Positions 7,062-13,693 of a DNA stretch of 20,943 nt are shown here, piece by piece. The number at the start of each line of letters is the position of its first letter. Position 1 is the stretch's first letter. Both the position numbers and the translations under genes were made by a program. Source of the stretch: CAZLLV01 sp964560325 (lineage in GTDB: Bacteria > Acidobacteriota > Thermoanaerobaculia > Multivoradales > DATKCC01); contig CAZLLV010000340.1 in the NCBI GenBank assembly GCA_964560325.1, positions 1-20,943 of the forward strand. The letters are read 5' to 3'. The notes under the pieces were generated by a model. That model did no database searches. It was given only the letters and a program-made list of their open reading frames with translations, and was not told the origin of the DNA.

Positions 7062-8210
7062 ATGCCCGACGCGCACACGATCAGCTTCCGCCGCGAGCCG
7101 CTGCGCTACTTCGACGCCCGTCTGCCGGCGGCAGAGGCGGCCTTCCGGCCGTCGCCCGGCGTCGTTTGCGTCGCCGAGCCGACGGCCGCCAAGCGGGTGC
7201 TGGCCAACCCGGACGGCCTGTTCGAGGAGCACTCGGACTTCTTCCACACGCGCCGCGGCGCGTTCGGCCCCCGCTCGGTCCAGGTCGAGATCGGCCGGGC
7301 CGCCCGCAAGCTGCTGAGCGGTCACGCCGCCGAGCGCGCGCCGGCGCTCGCCGCCACCGTCGAGCGCGAGCTGGGTACCATGAGCGAGTGGCCGGATGCG
7401 GGAAACCTCCTGATCCATCGCCACCTGCATGCGGCGCTCGTGGCGCCGGAGCACGCGGGCCGGATCGGCGGCACCGTCGACGAGGTGCTCCGGCGCGCGG
7501 TGCTGGCGGGCGCACGCGAAAGACGGTCGCGCTGGTCGCGCGCGCTCTTCCGGCGCCGGGTCTTCCGCGAGCTGACGCGCGAGGTCGAGCGGCGGGTGGA
7601 GACCCTGCGGGGAGACGGACCATCCGATCCCCGGGACCTCTTCGACGTGCTGGCCCGCTCGGCGGGTCCGGGCGTGCGGACCGGCGACCTCGGCGAGCTC
7701 TACCTGCCGTTCCTGTTCGCTGTCTCGGGGTCGGTCGGCTTCACCCTCGGCTGGGCGGTCTACCTGGTCGGGACCCATCCGCGGACCGAGGCCGAGCCGG
7801 AGTGGATCGTGCGCGAGGCGCTCCGTCTCTGGCCGGTGGCGTGGCAGCTCGTGCGCCGCCCGGCGCGGCCCCACGAGATCGCCGGTGCTCCGGTGACGCC
7901 GCGCGACGAGGTCCTCGTCTCCCCTTACGTGACCCACCGGCACCCGGCGTACTGGGAGGAGCCGGGGCGATTCCTCCCGGAGCGGTGGGCCGCCGCGAAC
8001 GGTCCGGCGCCCTTCTTCCCGTTCGGATGGGGGCCGCACACCTGCGCCGCGGCGGCGCTCAGCCTGGAGCTCGCGCGCGACGCGCTGGCGGTGCTCCTCC
8101 GCGACTACGACCTCTCGGTCTCGCCTCACTCCCACGAACCGCACGTCGGCCCGTCGCTCGCGCCTCCGCGCTTCCGGCTCGGCTTGACGCGCAGGGCTCG
8201 GAAGGAGTGA
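7062..8210 (+). CDS. cytochrome P450 (candidate RiPP-modifying enzyme 1)
   Basis: A 382-residue soluble cytochrome P450. Diagnostic parts are the K-helix E252-A-L-R255, the FLPERW segment (304-309), and the heme loop FFPFGWGPHTC with the thiolate ligand at Cys328. The I-helix (about 213-238) reads LFAVSGSVGFTLGW and lacks the usual acid-alcohol pair of A/G-G-x-D/E-T. The residue two before the Cys is His rather than Arg. It is shorter than most bacterial P450s (about 400). It has no Shine-Dalgarno, and a palindrome sits directly before the ATG. The peptide ORF begins 29 bases after its stop, followed by a second P450. No redox partner is nearby. Proposed role: oxidative aromatic crosslinking of the peptide (inference). 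Confidence 0.9.
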   Translation: MPDAHTISFRREPLRYFDARLPAAEAAFRPSPGVVCVAEPTAAKRVLANPDGLFEEHSDFFHTRRGAFGPRSVQVEIGRAARKLLSGHAAERAPALAATVERELGTMSEWPDAGNLLIHRHLHAALVAPEHAGRIGGTVDEVLRRAVLAGARERRSRWSRALFRRRVFRELTREVERRVETLRGDGPSDPRDLFDVLARSAGPGVRTGDLGELYLPFLFAVSGSVGFTLGWAVYLVGTHPRTEAEPEWIVREALRLWPVAWQLVRRPARPHEIAGAPVTPRDEVLVSPYVTHRHPAYWEEPGRFLPERWAAANGPAPFFPFGWGPHTCAAAALSLELARDALAVLLRDYDLSVSPHSHEPHVGPSLAPPRFRLGLTRRARKE

Positions 8211-8221
8211 GGACGTCCAAC

Positions 8222-8235
8222 GAAAGGAGGTGATC
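8222..8235 (+). promoter_or_regulatory. 14-base near-perfect Shine-Dalgarno of the peptide ORF
   Basis: GAAAGGAGGTGATC is complementary over 14 bases to the conserved 3' end of bacterial 16S rRNA (GATCACCTCCTTTC). GGAGG (8226-8230) ends 9 bases before the ATG at 8240. It is the strongest ribosome site in the window and fixes the start of the small ORF. Confidence 0.85.
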
Positions 8236-8239
8236 ACGA

Positions 8240-8338
8240 ATGTCGAAGATCAAACAGGCCGTCCAGGTGGTGCTGTCGATCCGTAGCAGAGGCTACGGCA
8301 GCATCTTGAACCGCTGGTACCACTACGCGCAGCTCTGA
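8240..8338 (+). CDS. 32-residue candidate RiPP precursor peptide between two P450s
   Basis: An ORF of 32 codons, ATG 8240 to TGA 8336-8338. It starts MSKIKQAVQVVLSIRSRG, a short amphipathic, basic leader-like part with no Cys or signal peptide, and ends YGSILNRWYHYAQL. Tyr19, Trp26, Tyr27, His28 and Tyr29 are the aromatic residues, four of them consecutive. Short precursors with clustered Trp/Tyr/His next to P450 genes are the hallmark of P450-crosslinked RiPPs: biarylitides join Tyr and His, cittilins use YIYY, tryptorubin uses AWYIWY. It lies 29 bases after the first P450 and 73 bases before the second, same strand, with a 14-base Shine-Dalgarno match. Some codons (AAA, TTG, AGA, CGT) are unlike the neighbours' GC-ending usage. 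I recognise no known precursor family. A regulatory leader peptide is the main alternative. Confidence 0.75.
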   Translation: MSKIKQAVQVVLSIRSRGYGSILNRWYHYAQL

Positions 8339-8365
8339 TCGGCGCGGAGGTTACTCAATCGATCT

Positions 8366-8395
8366 GACGGGGGGCGGCCGCGGCCGCTCCCCGTC
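8366..8395 (+). promoter_or_regulatory. strong intercistronic hairpin between peptide and second P450
   Basis: GACGGGG (8366-8372) pairs with CCCCGTC (8389-8395). Inside, G8373 faces T8388 (a G-U pair in RNA), and the core 8374-8387 is a perfect 14-base palindrome of GCGGCC repeats. The result is an almost unbroken GC stem. No T-run follows, so it is not a standard intrinsic terminator. It could protect the upstream peptide mRNA from 3' decay or reduce read-through into the second P450. Confidence 0.5.
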
Positions 8396-8411
8396 GCGTC
8401 CGGGAGGAAGG

Positions 8412-9638
8412 ATGACGATGGAGGTTCGGGATGGCGCGGGGATCGCGGCGGTACGCGCTCGGCACCGGGAGGGGGAGCGGGTCTTCCCGCTGACCGGCAT
8501 GCTCGCGGTGCTCGATCCGCACCGCGCCCAGGAGGTCAACGCCGCGACGTTCGCCGACGTGTCGATGCCGGACCGGCTGGTCGACCTGCTCCGTGGCCGT
8601 TCCAGCCCCACCGTGCTCTGGAAGGAGGTCCGGGCCGCTTGGGTGTCGCAGCTCGCGAAGCTCGCGGCGCCGGCCCATGTCGCGGCGCTCGAAGCCCGGA
8701 TGGCCGACCTCGCCGACGAGCGGCTGGGGCGGCCGGTCGAGCTCCCGTGGGCGATCCAGGAGATCTTCACCCAGGCCCTGATCCCGACCGTCCTCGCCGA
8801 TCTCTCGCCGCGCGAGCTGGCCGCCGTCCGGCGCGACCAGCTCTCGAAGCTCGCTCGTCTGATGCGCGTCGTGCAGCGGGAGGACTCATGGCGCGAGAAG
8901 CTGGCGTCTGCTTTCCACGAGGTGCGGGCCGGTCTCGTGGCGCGGCGGGTCTTGCGCGGGCGCGCGGGAGGCCGCCGGCCACGCCGTCTCGACCTCGCCG
9001 ACCCGGTGGTCGACCGGCTCGCGACTCTCGGCATCGACCGGGCCTCGTACGCGGTGACCACCGTGCTGACCGCGATCTCCGGACCGCCGGGTGCGGTCGC
9101 GGTCTGCCTGCTGCTCGAGCTCTGCCGCCGGCCGGAGTGGGCGGCGCGGCTGGAGGAGGAGATCGCAGCGATCCCGGCCGAACGCTTCCACGAAGCGCCG
9201 CTCCGAGCCGCGCCCACCGCCTACCGGTTCGTCCGCGAGACGTTGCGGTTCTGGAGCTCGCCGCTCCTGCTCACCCGCGTCGCCCGCGTGCCGTGCGAGG
9301 TCGACGGCCACCGTCTCGATCCGGGCGACGAGTTCAACCTCAGCCCCTACTTCCTCCACCACGACCCTCGAGAGTGGGACGATCCGGACACCTTCGATCC
9401 CGACCGCTGGCTCCGCGGCTCGGAACGGGGCCCCGCCCACGCCTGCGCCTACACCCCCTTCGGCTGGGCGCCCACCTCCTGCGTCGGCGCGGGTCTCGGC
9501 ACGATCGAGCTGATGCTCCTCTGCCGCCTGTTCACCACCCGCTACCGGATCGTGGCCGAGAGGCTCGACGAAGTCGAAATGGTCCTCGCCTCGGTCCCGC
9601 TCCCGATCGGCTTCCGCGGCACGATCGAAACGCGCTGA
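8412..9638 (+). CDS. cytochrome P450 (candidate RiPP-modifying enzyme 2)
   Basis: A 408-residue soluble cytochrome P450. The K-helix is E276-T-L-R279, followed by FDPDRW (328-333) and the heme loop YTPFGWAPTSCVG with Cys357. The I-helix (about 213-235) reads VLTAISGPPGAVAV: no acid-alcohol pair, and two prolines where the oxygen-activating residues usually sit. It shares the A-[VI]-S-G-x-x-G I-helix pattern and the FGW-x-P-x-x-C heme loop with the P450 at 7062-8210, so the two are probably divergent paralogs. GGAGG (8403-8407) lies 4 bases before the first ATG and 10 before a second in-frame ATG (8418), so the true start may be the latter. Proposed role: a second crosslink on the 32-residue peptide (inference). 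Confidence 0.9.
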   Translation: MTMEVRDGAGIAAVRARHREGERVFPLTGMLAVLDPHRAQEVNAATFADVSMPDRLVDLLRGRSSPTVLWKEVRAAWVSQLAKLAAPAHVAALEARMADLADERLGRPVELPWAIQEIFTQALIPTVLADLSPRELAAVRRDQLSKLARLMRVVQREDSWREKLASAFHEVRAGLVARRVLRGRAGGRRPRRLDLADPVVDRLATLGIDRASYAVTTVLTAISGPPGAVAVCLLLELCRRPEWAARLEEEIAAIPAERFHEAPLRAAPTAYRFVRETLRFWSSPLLLTRVARVPCEVDGHRLDPGDEFNLSPYFLHHDPREWDDPDTFDPDRWLRGSERGPAHACAYTPFGWAPTSCVGAGLGTIELMLLCRLFTTRYRIVAERLDEVEMVLASVPLPIGFRGTIETR

Positions 9639-9663
9639 GCGAGGAGAGGCGTAGGCTGACTCT

Positions 9664-11931
9664 CTACCGCAGCGGCAGCTCGACCGTGAAGACGGTGCCC
9701 TTCGGCTCGTTATCCTCCACGCGGATCGTGCCGCGGTGGTCGGAGACGATCCGGTGGACGATGGCGAGGCCGAGGCCGGTGCCGCGTCCCTTGGTCGAAT
9801 AGTAGGGGAGGAAGAGCTTGTCCTTGTCGGCGTCCGGGATGCCGCGGCCGGTGTCGGCGACGGCGAGCTCGGCGTGGCCGTTCTCGCTCGTGGCGCTCAC
9901 CGTCACCCGGCCGGGAGCCTCGGTCGCCTCCAGCGCGTTCTCGATCAGGTTGATCAACGCGCGCTTGAGCTGCTCCGGATCGGCCATCAGCTCCTCGACG
10001 CCCGGCTCGACCTCCGTCGCCACCTCGACCCCCGGCTTGATCTCGCGGTAGAGCGGCGCCGTCTCCTCGACCAGCTTGCCGAGATCCATGCGCGCCGGGT
10101 GCGGGCGCGGCATGCGGGCGAAGCGGGAGAACTCGTCGACCATCGCCTGCATGGCGCCGACCTCCCGCAGCAGCACCGCGATGCCGGTCTCGAGCGCCTG
10201 CCCCAGGTCGGGGTCGCCGCGCCGGTGCTTCTGGAGGATCCGCTCGGCCGCGAGGCGGATCGGCGTGAGCGGGTTCTTGATCTCGTGCGCGATCCGGCGG
10301 GCGGCCTCGTTCCATGCGGCGAGCTGCTGCGCGCGGATCAGCTCCGACAGGTCCTCGAGCACCATCACCCGGCCGCCCGCCTCGTCCGCCGCGGCCGGCA
10401 TCGGCGTCACCTTCACCTCGAAGCTCTTCCACTCGCCGCCGAGGACGAGCTGGAGCTCGCGCACCACGGCGCCCGCGTGCACGCCGCCTTCGCCTCGGTC
10501 CGCGACCGACGCGAGCAGGCCGGCGAGCTTGCCGCGCTCGGGGTCGCTCCACACCTCGGCCGCTCGCCGACCGACCACCTCCTGGCGGCGCTGGCGGAGC
10601 ATCCGGAGCGCCGCCTCGTTGCAGGTCAGGATGCGCCCCTCGCCGTCGAAGGCGATGACGCCCGCCGCCACGTTGTCGACCACGGCGGTGATCAGCGCCC
10701 GCTCCTCGGCCAACCGCGCGTTCGCCTCCTTGAGCTCCCGGTTGCTGCGCTCGATCACCTCGCGGTTCCGGCGCAGCTCGCCGGTCATCCGGTTGAACGA
10801 GCCGACCAGAGCCCCGAGCTCGTCGTCCGCGTCGACCTCGACCCGGTGCCCGAGGTCGCCGCGGCCGATCCGCTCGGTCCCCTCGACCAGCGCCTGGATC
10901 GGCACCGTCACGCGGCGTGCGAAGTAGAGCCCGACCCACGACGAAGCGAGGAGGATGAGGAGCGTGGCGAGCAGGAAGAGGAGCAGGTGGCTGGTCTTGA
11001 TCGCCTCCCTCTGGACCACGAGCTGCCGGTGGCGCTGGTGCCCGTCGACCAGGTCGTCGGCGAGCGCGACGACCCGCGGGTCGAGAAGCGTGCCGGCGAG
11101 CACCACCGTGGCGCCGGCGGCCGGGTCGGCGGGCTCCGCCGTCGCCTCCTCCTCCTCTCCCGCTGGAGCTGCCGGCGCGACCGCCGCCGCCAGGATCAAG
11201 CGCCCGTCGGTGCCCCGGGGATCGATGCGGCGGACCAGCCGCTCACCCGCGGCCGCCGCGGAGAGGTTGCGCTGGCCCGGTTCCGGCAGGTCGGTGATGC
11301 CGCTGCCCGGGTCGACCACGCCGTGCACGAACTCGGTCCCGTCGTAGACCGCCAGGTAGTCGAGCGAAAGCTCGCCGAGAAGGCCCTGGAGCCGCCGCCC
11401 GAGCTCCGGCCGCGCGGCCGGGTCGCGCACGTCGAGGTCGCCGATCGCCTCGAGCGCGAGCCGTGCGTCGGCCAGCGCCCGCTCCTCGATCCGCCCGTAG
11501 AAGCCCTCGACCACCTGGTACGACTGCTCCAGCACCTCGGCGACCGGGGTGTTGAGCCAGCGGTCGACGGTGCCCTGGAGCAGCTCGGTCGCATAGGCGA
11601 AGAGGAGCAGGACCGGGATCAGCGACAGCCCGATGTAGGTCGCGACCAGCTTGATCTTGAACTTCGAGCCGAGGATCCGGTGGCGCCGCTCGACCAGCAG
11701 CTTCAGGAGGTTCCTGAGCAGGACGAAGACGATCGTCAGGATGAGGACGATGTTCGCGTACCAGAGGACGAACAGGAGGAGCTGGTTGTTGAGCAGCGTC
11801 TCCGGAACGTCGCGCCCGCGCTGGATCAGGTAGAAGACCGCGACCAGGCAGGCGAGGAGCGCGCCCAGCCCGCCGACCACGAAGCGGGTGTCCTTGCGGT
11901 GGCGCCGGAGGCGTTCCTTGAGGGGGGGCAT
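9664..11931 (-). CDS. NtrY-like membrane sensor histidine kinase
   Basis: A 755-residue two-component kinase. Three N-terminal membrane helices (about 17-37, 49-75, 92-115) are followed by an extracytoplasmic domain (about 116-312) with an Ala/Glu-rich low-complexity insert near 250-272. Then come TM4 (about 314-336), HAMP (about 337-392), PAS (about 408-525), an H-box with His549 (RRIAHEIKNPLTPIRL), N-box NLIENALEA (661-669), G1 ADTGRGIPD (692-700), F-box LFLPYYSTK and G2 GTGLGLAIV. This order matches NtrY, which phosphorylates NtrX-type sigma-54 activators. It starts 5 bases after the DUF4390 stop, forming an operon as seen in other bacteria. No NtrX follows; the gene ends convergent with the second P450, so its partner must be elsewhere. 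Confidence 0.94.
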   Translation of the reverse strand: MPPLKERLRRHRKDTRFVVGGLGALLACLVAVFYLIQRGRDVPETLLNNQLLLFVLWYANIVLILTIVFVLLRNLLKLLVERRHRILGSKFKIKLVATYIGLSLIPVLLLFAYATELLQGTVDRWLNTPVAEVLEQSYQVVEGFYGRIEERALADARLALEAIGDLDVRDPAARPELGRRLQGLLGELSLDYLAVYDGTEFVHGVVDPGSGITDLPEPGQRNLSAAAAGERLVRRIDPRGTDGRLILAAAVAPAAPAGEEEEATAEPADPAAGATVVLAGTLLDPRVVALADDLVDGHQRHRQLVVQREAIKTSHLLLFLLATLLILLASSWVGLYFARRVTVPIQALVEGTERIGRGDLGHRVEVDADDELGALVGSFNRMTGELRRNREVIERSNRELKEANARLAEERALITAVVDNVAAGVIAFDGEGRILTCNEAALRMLRQRRQEVVGRRAAEVWSDPERGKLAGLLASVADRGEGGVHAGAVVRELQLVLGGEWKSFEVKVTPMPAAADEAGGRVMVLEDLSELIRAQQLAAWNEAARRIAHEIKNPLTPIRLAAERILQKHRRGDPDLGQALETGIAVLLREVGAMQAMVDEFSRFARMPRPHPARMDLGKLVEETAPLYREIKPGVEVATEVEPGVEELMADPEQLKRALINLIENALEATEAPGRVTVSATSENGHAELAVADTGRGIPDADKDKLFLPYYSTKGRGTGLGLAIVHRIVSDHRGTIRVEDNEPKGTVFTVELPLR

Positions 11932-11936
11932 GGGCG

Positions 11937-12494
11937 TCAGCGGGGGGGCATGAGCTCCTCGGGAGCCCAGAACTTCTCCGACTCCCGCCAGTCGGTCGCC
12001 TCGCTGGCCGGGATCACGGCGAACAGGGTGTGCGAGCCGAGCACGCCGCGAACCTTGACGAGCAGGCGCCAGCGGCGGGGGAGCGGCTCCAGGTTGAAGA
12101 CCGGCAGCCCCTCGAAGCGGGTCATCGCGTCCCGCAGGTCGTCGAGGCTCCGCACCATGCGGCTCTCGATCAGCTTGCCGTCGAGCTTGTAGTTGACCAG
12201 GTACTCCTGAGAGGTCGCGTCGAACATCGCGATCACCTGGAGGCTGCCGCTCTGGAGCGGCCGGTCGAGCCAGCGCTTGCGGTCGCGCAGCAGCTCGAAC
12301 TCGTACTCGAAGCTGGTCGGCAGGCCGCTCGTGACCCGCTCGGCGAGCTCGCGGTCGAAACCCTCTTCCAGCCGGAAGTCGACCACGACGCGGTGGCCGT
12401 CGACCTCGACGTCGAGCCCGCGGATCCGCGCATCGGCCGCCGCGGTCCCCGGCGCCGCGAGCGCGAGGAGCAGGAGGATGGGCGCGATTCGCAT
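11937..12494 (-). CDS. DUF4390-family exported protein
   Basis: A 185-residue protein with a cleavable signal peptide (MRIAPILLLLALAAPGTAAA), then a beta-rich domain: ARIRGLDVEVDGHRVVVDF, LEEGFDRELAERVTSGLPTS, FEYEFELLRDRKRWLD, VNYKLDG and RRWRLLVKVRG. This is the layout of DUF4390 proteins, a family of unknown function often found next to NtrY-type kinases; here the ntrY-like gene follows after 5 bases. A plausible role is a periplasmic accessory to the sensor (inference). The open frame extends upstream to 12809, but that part is antisense to smpB and low in protein-like composition, so I place the start at the signal peptide. It diverges from smpB across 39 bases. Confidence 0.85.
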   Translation of the reverse strand: MRIAPILLLLALAAPGTAAADARIRGLDVEVDGHRVVVDFRLEEGFDRELAERVTSGLPTSFEYEFELLRDRKRWLDRPLQSGSLQVIAMFDATSQEYLVNYKLDGKLIESRMVRSLDDLRDAMTRFEGLPVFNLEPLPRRWRLLVKVRGVLGSHTLFAVIPASEATDWRESEKFWAPEELMPPR

Positions 12495-12520
12495 CGGAGG
12501 AACGACATTACCAGCCGCGG

Positions 12521-12526
12521 TATGCT
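12521..12526 (+). promoter_or_regulatory. putative -10 box of smpB
   Basis: TATGCT, 4 of 6 to TATAAT, ending 7 bases before the ATG at 12534. The region between the divergent genes also has an inverted CCAGC (12511-12515) / GCTGG (12524-12528). No convincing -35 box was found. Confidence 0.35.
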
Positions 12527-12533
12527 GGTGGCG

Positions 12534-13013
12534 ATGGACAAGCAGACGACGCGGAAGCGCCCGGTCAAGGTGCTGGCCAAGAACCGCAAGGCGCGGCACG
12601 ACTACCACGTCCTCGAGACCTTCACCGCCGGAATGGCGCTCAAGGGCACCGAGGTCAAGTCGGTGCGCGAAGGGAAGGTCCAGCTCAAGGACAGCTACGT
12701 CGAGGTGCGCGACGGCCAGGCGTGGCTGGTGGGCGCCCACATCAGCCCGTACAGCCACGGCAACCGGGAGAACCACGACCCCGAGCGGCCGCGGAAGCTC
12801 CTGCTCCACCGGCGCGAGATCGACAAGCTGATGGGGCGCACGACCATCAAGGGGCAGACGGTGGTGCCGCTCGCGGTGCTGCTCGACGGGAGCTGGATCA
12901 AGGTCGAGATCGCCCTGGCGCAGGGCAAGAAGCTCTACGACAAGCGGCAGGCGGAGAAGGAGAAGCGCATCGACCGCGAGGCCCGCGACGCGGTCCAGCG
13001 CTTCTCGGCGTAG
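12534..13013 (+). CDS. smpB: SsrA-binding protein SmpB
   Basis: SmpB binds tmRNA (SsrA) and delivers it to stalled ribosomes for trans-translation. The 159-residue product matches the family throughout: LAKNRKARHDYHVLETFTAG near the N-terminus, the conserved LKGTEVKSVREGKVQLKDSY, HISPYSHGNRENHDPERPRK, LLLHRREIDKL, the middle strand WIKVEIALAQGKKLYDKR, and the basic C-terminal tail EKEKRIDREARDAVQRF that enters the mRNA channel. An upstream in-frame ATG at 12522 would add four residues; neither has a good ribosome site. The ssrA gene is not in the window. The gene ends one base from the convergent YbjN-like gene. Confidence 0.97.
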   Translation: MDKQTTRKRPVKVLAKNRKARHDYHVLETFTAGMALKGTEVKSVREGKVQLKDSYVEVRDGQAWLVGAHISPYSHGNRENHDPERPRKLLLHRREIDKLMGRTTIKGQTVVPLAVLLDGSWIKVEIALAQGKKLYDKRQAEKEKRIDREARDAVQRFSA

Positions 13014-13014
13014 C

Positions 13015-13500
13015 CTACGACTCTGCCGCGACCTGCGCCGCGCGCCGGCGGAAGCCGCCGGTCGACTCGATCCGCTCGAGCGCCGTCTCGCCGCCGTAGC
13101 GGGCCACGATCCGGTCGTCGTAATCGTCCGCCACCGTGGCGACCGCGGCCATCACGTTGAGGAAGTTGCGCGGCTCGATCGAGCGCCCGAAGAGCGACTG
13201 CGAGAAGAAGACGTCGCTCCCGACGACCGAGAACGAGCCGATCGCCATCGTGTGGTTGAGCTGGAGGAGCCCTTCGAGCAGGCTGTCCTCGACCCGCACG
13301 CCCTGGACGCAGTAGGCCATCACCTTGACCACGATCTCCTCCGGCCCGTACGGATCGACCGAGATTTCGAGCACGGTCGACCCGAACCGGCCGTAGAAGT
13401 GGCCGCTCTCCTCGTCCAGGTAGGGCTCGTCGATCAGGTCGTCCACGTACTCGCGAACCCTCTCGAAGGCTTCTTCGTGGCTGGCGTTCTCGAACTGCAT
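13015..13500 (-). CDS. YbjN-domain / type III secretion chaperone-like protein
   Basis: A 161-residue soluble acidic protein resembling the YbjN / T3SS-chaperone-like fold: an N-terminal helix (ASHEEAFERVREYVDDLIDE), strands GHFYGRFGSTVLEISVDPY and EIVVKVMAYCVQGV, then a central helix LLEGLLQLNHTMAIGSFSVV and a long C-terminal helix NFLNVMAAVATVADDYDDRI. Such proteins are thought to bind other proteins, and their exact role is unknown. The start is ATG 13500, with GAGGAG 7 bases upstream; the open frame continues to 13587, but that part lies in a likely promoter region. The stop is one base from the smpB stop, tail-to-tail. No type III secretion genes are near, so a secretion role is not implied. 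Confidence 0.8.
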   Translation of the reverse strand: MQFENASHEEAFERVREYVDDLIDEPYLDEESGHFYGRFGSTVLEISVDPYGPEEIVVKVMAYCVQGVRVEDSLLEGLLQLNHTMAIGSFSVVGSDVFFSQSLFGRSIEPRNFLNVMAAVATVADDYDDRIVARYGGETALERIESTGGFRRRAAQVAAES

Positions 13501-13564
13501 CCACTCTCCTCTCGCCACGTAGTCTAGCAGGCGGACGGGCGGCTGCGCCGCGCCGCCCCCGCCG

Positions 13565-13593
13565 TTGACAGCCCCCGGGGGCTCCATTAGTCT
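13565..13593 (+). promoter_or_regulatory. putative promoter of FadL-like/SGNH operon with palindromic spacer
   Basis: A perfect TTGACA (13565-13570) with 17 bases to a weak TAGTCT (13588-13593). The spacer is nearly filled by the perfect palindrome AGCCCCCGGGGGCT (13570-13583), which could be an operator. A run of six T (13593-13598) follows. The predicted leader to ATG 13694 is about 95 bases. This is the 193-bp gap between the divergent YbjN-like and FadL-like genes. Confidence 0.4.
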
Positions 13594-13693
13594 TTTTTCG
13601 CCCGTACTTGTCGAAATCCCACGTCCAGAGCTACGGGCACTACGAGGTCACCCGCTCCGTCGGGCGGCAGAATCCCTTCCAAGGAGGACTTTC

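Noticed and set aside
8222..8235. Fragment of 16S rRNA 3' end on the minus strand
   Set aside because: The match is confined to 14 bases of the anti-Shine-Dalgarno region and sits at correct distance from an ATG; it is a ribosome site, not a rRNA remnant.
8366..8395. Rho-independent terminator after the peptide ORF
   Set aside because: The stem is strong but no T-run follows, and the second P450 gene begins only 16 bases later with its own ribosome site.
8351..9217. Ser/Arg-rich minus-strand frame opposite the second P450
   Set aside because: Shadow of a well-supported P450 gene; no recognisable domain or ribosome site.
9736..12192. Long plus-strand frame opposite the NtrY-like kinase gene
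   Set aside because: Antisense shadow: Arg/Asp/His/Leu-rich composition without motifs, whereas the minus strand encodes all kinase boxes in order.
12495..12809. N-terminal extension of the DUF4390 protein
   Set aside because: It is antisense to smpB, lacks domain-like sequence, and would bury a clear signal peptide inside the protein.
13570..13598. Terminator formed by the GC palindrome and the T6 run
   Set aside because: No plus-strand gene ends nearby (smpB stops over 550 bases upstream) and the T-run is 9 bases from the stem; a promoter with an operator fits better.
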